Below are positions 21,840 to 22,227 of a stretch of 22,227 nucleotides of DNA, piece after piece. The stretch spans positions 1 through 22,227 of the forward strand of contig JACRCB010000044.1 of NCBI GenBank assembly GCA_016219165.1, given 5' to 3'. The notes beneath the pieces were generated by a model that saw nothing but the letters and a program-made list of their open reading frames with translations, ran no database searches and was not told where the DNA came from. The stretch comes from Deltaproteobacteria bacterium (lineage in GTDB: Bacteria; Desulfobacterota; GWC2-55-46; DRQE01). Every line of letters starts with the position of its first letter. Position 1 is the first letter of the stretch. Both the position numbers and the translations under genes were made by a program.

Positions 21840-22227
21840 ATGTTGATACCAAAAAAAACTAAATACAGGAAACAGCAGAGGGGCAGAAGGAAAGGGGTCG
21901 CCACGTCCGGCGCGACGTTGAGTTTCGGCAGGTTCGGACTTAAGGCCATGGCCTGCGGATGGCTTTCGACAAAGGAGATAGAGGCCGCAAGGGTCGCCAT
22001 GACCCGTTATGTAAAGAGGGGCGGGAAGGTATGGATAAGGATATTCCCGGACAAGCCCGTCAGTAAAAAGCCAGCGGAAACGAGGATGGGGAGCGGCAAA
22101 GGCGCGCCGGAGGACTGGGTGGCGGTGATTAAACCGGGCAGGGTCCTTTATGAGATGGAGGGTGTGGACGAAGTGGTGGCGAGGGAGGCCTTCAGGCTTG
22201 CGGCCCATAAACTGTCCATACAGACAA
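21840..22227 (+). CDS. rplP: 50S ribosomal protein L16, N-terminal 129 residues (cut by window end)
   Basis: L16 contacts A-site tRNA and is one of the last proteins to join the 50S subunit. From ATG 21840 the frame runs open to the window edge, 129 complete codons out of an expected 137-140. It begins MLIPKKTKYRKQQRGRRKGV and includes TLSFGRFGLKAMACGWLSTK, KVWIRIFPDKPVSKKPAETR, GSGKGAPEDWVAVIKPGRVL and the AHKL stretch near the end, all matching the family. The start follows a weak GAGAG; no better in-frame start is seen. It is in its normal place after rpsC. Only the last few residues are missing. Confidence 0.97.
   Translation, partial: MLIPKKTKYRKQQRGRRKGVATSGATLSFGRFGLKAMACGWLSTKEIEAARVAMTRYVKRGGKVWIRIFPDKPVSKKPAETRMGSGKGAPEDWVAVIKPGRVLYEMEGVDEVVAREAFRLAAHKLSIQT

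Noticed and set aside
1..22227. CRISPR array, prophage, defence system or other mobile gene cassette
   Set aside because: No regularly spaced direct repeats, transposase, integrase or unfamiliar ORF is visible; all real coding regions are conserved housekeeping genes.

Overview
This window is a contiguous bacterial rif + str + S10 housekeeping cluster, with every gene on the + strand. The order is tuf (3' part), rpmG, tRNA-Trp, secE, nusG, rplK, rplA, rplJ, rplL, rpoB, rpoC, rpsL, rpsG, fusA, tuf (complete), rpsJ, rplC, rplD, rplW, rplB, rpsS, rplV, rpsC, rplP (5' part). Two tuf genes, tRNA-Trp between rpmG and secE, and direct joining of the rif, str and S10 blocks fit a Gram-negative-type lineage such as the Desulfobacterota/Nitrospirota neighbourhood. 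That placement is inference only. Codon use favours AGG for Arg and ATA for Ile even in ribosomal protein genes, which is unlike E. coli.

Layout: 1-861 holds the end of EF-Tu, a short zinc-type L33 gene, a large palindromic repeat and tRNA-Trp. 862-1135 is a hairpin-rich spacer. 1136-4241 holds secE, nusG, rplK, rplA, an L10-type RNA leader, rplJ and rplL. 4242-12922 is rpoB and rpoC, with a hairpin in front of rpoB and a terminator-like hairpin plus promoter candidate between the two. A good promoter candidate overlaps the rpoC stop and leads into rpsL, a terminator-like hairpin, rpsG, fusA and tuf. 17402-22227 is the S10 operon up to a truncated rplP. No gene-free stretch exceeds 300 bases; the longest are 862-1135 (274), 8524-8782 (259) and 3061-3285 (225).

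The genes supply RNA polymerase core subunits, elongation factors, ribosomal proteins, the NusG elongation factor and the SecE translocon subunit. All look intact and conserved except rpsJ, where an in-frame amber codon (17432-17434) sits exactly where a conserved lysine is expected in ribosomal protein S10. TAG is also an ordinary stop for several genes here, so global recoding is unlikely. The amber is either an error or polymorphism, or a case of suppression or readthrough.

I see no transposase, CRISPR array, defence system or novel gene cassette. The less ordinary content is in the spacers: two related palindromes whose arms co-vary (647-725 and 4247-4285), a REP-like terminator hairpin between rpoB and rpoC, a terminator-like hairpin between rpsL and rpsG, and a four-cysteine insertion in EF-Tu.
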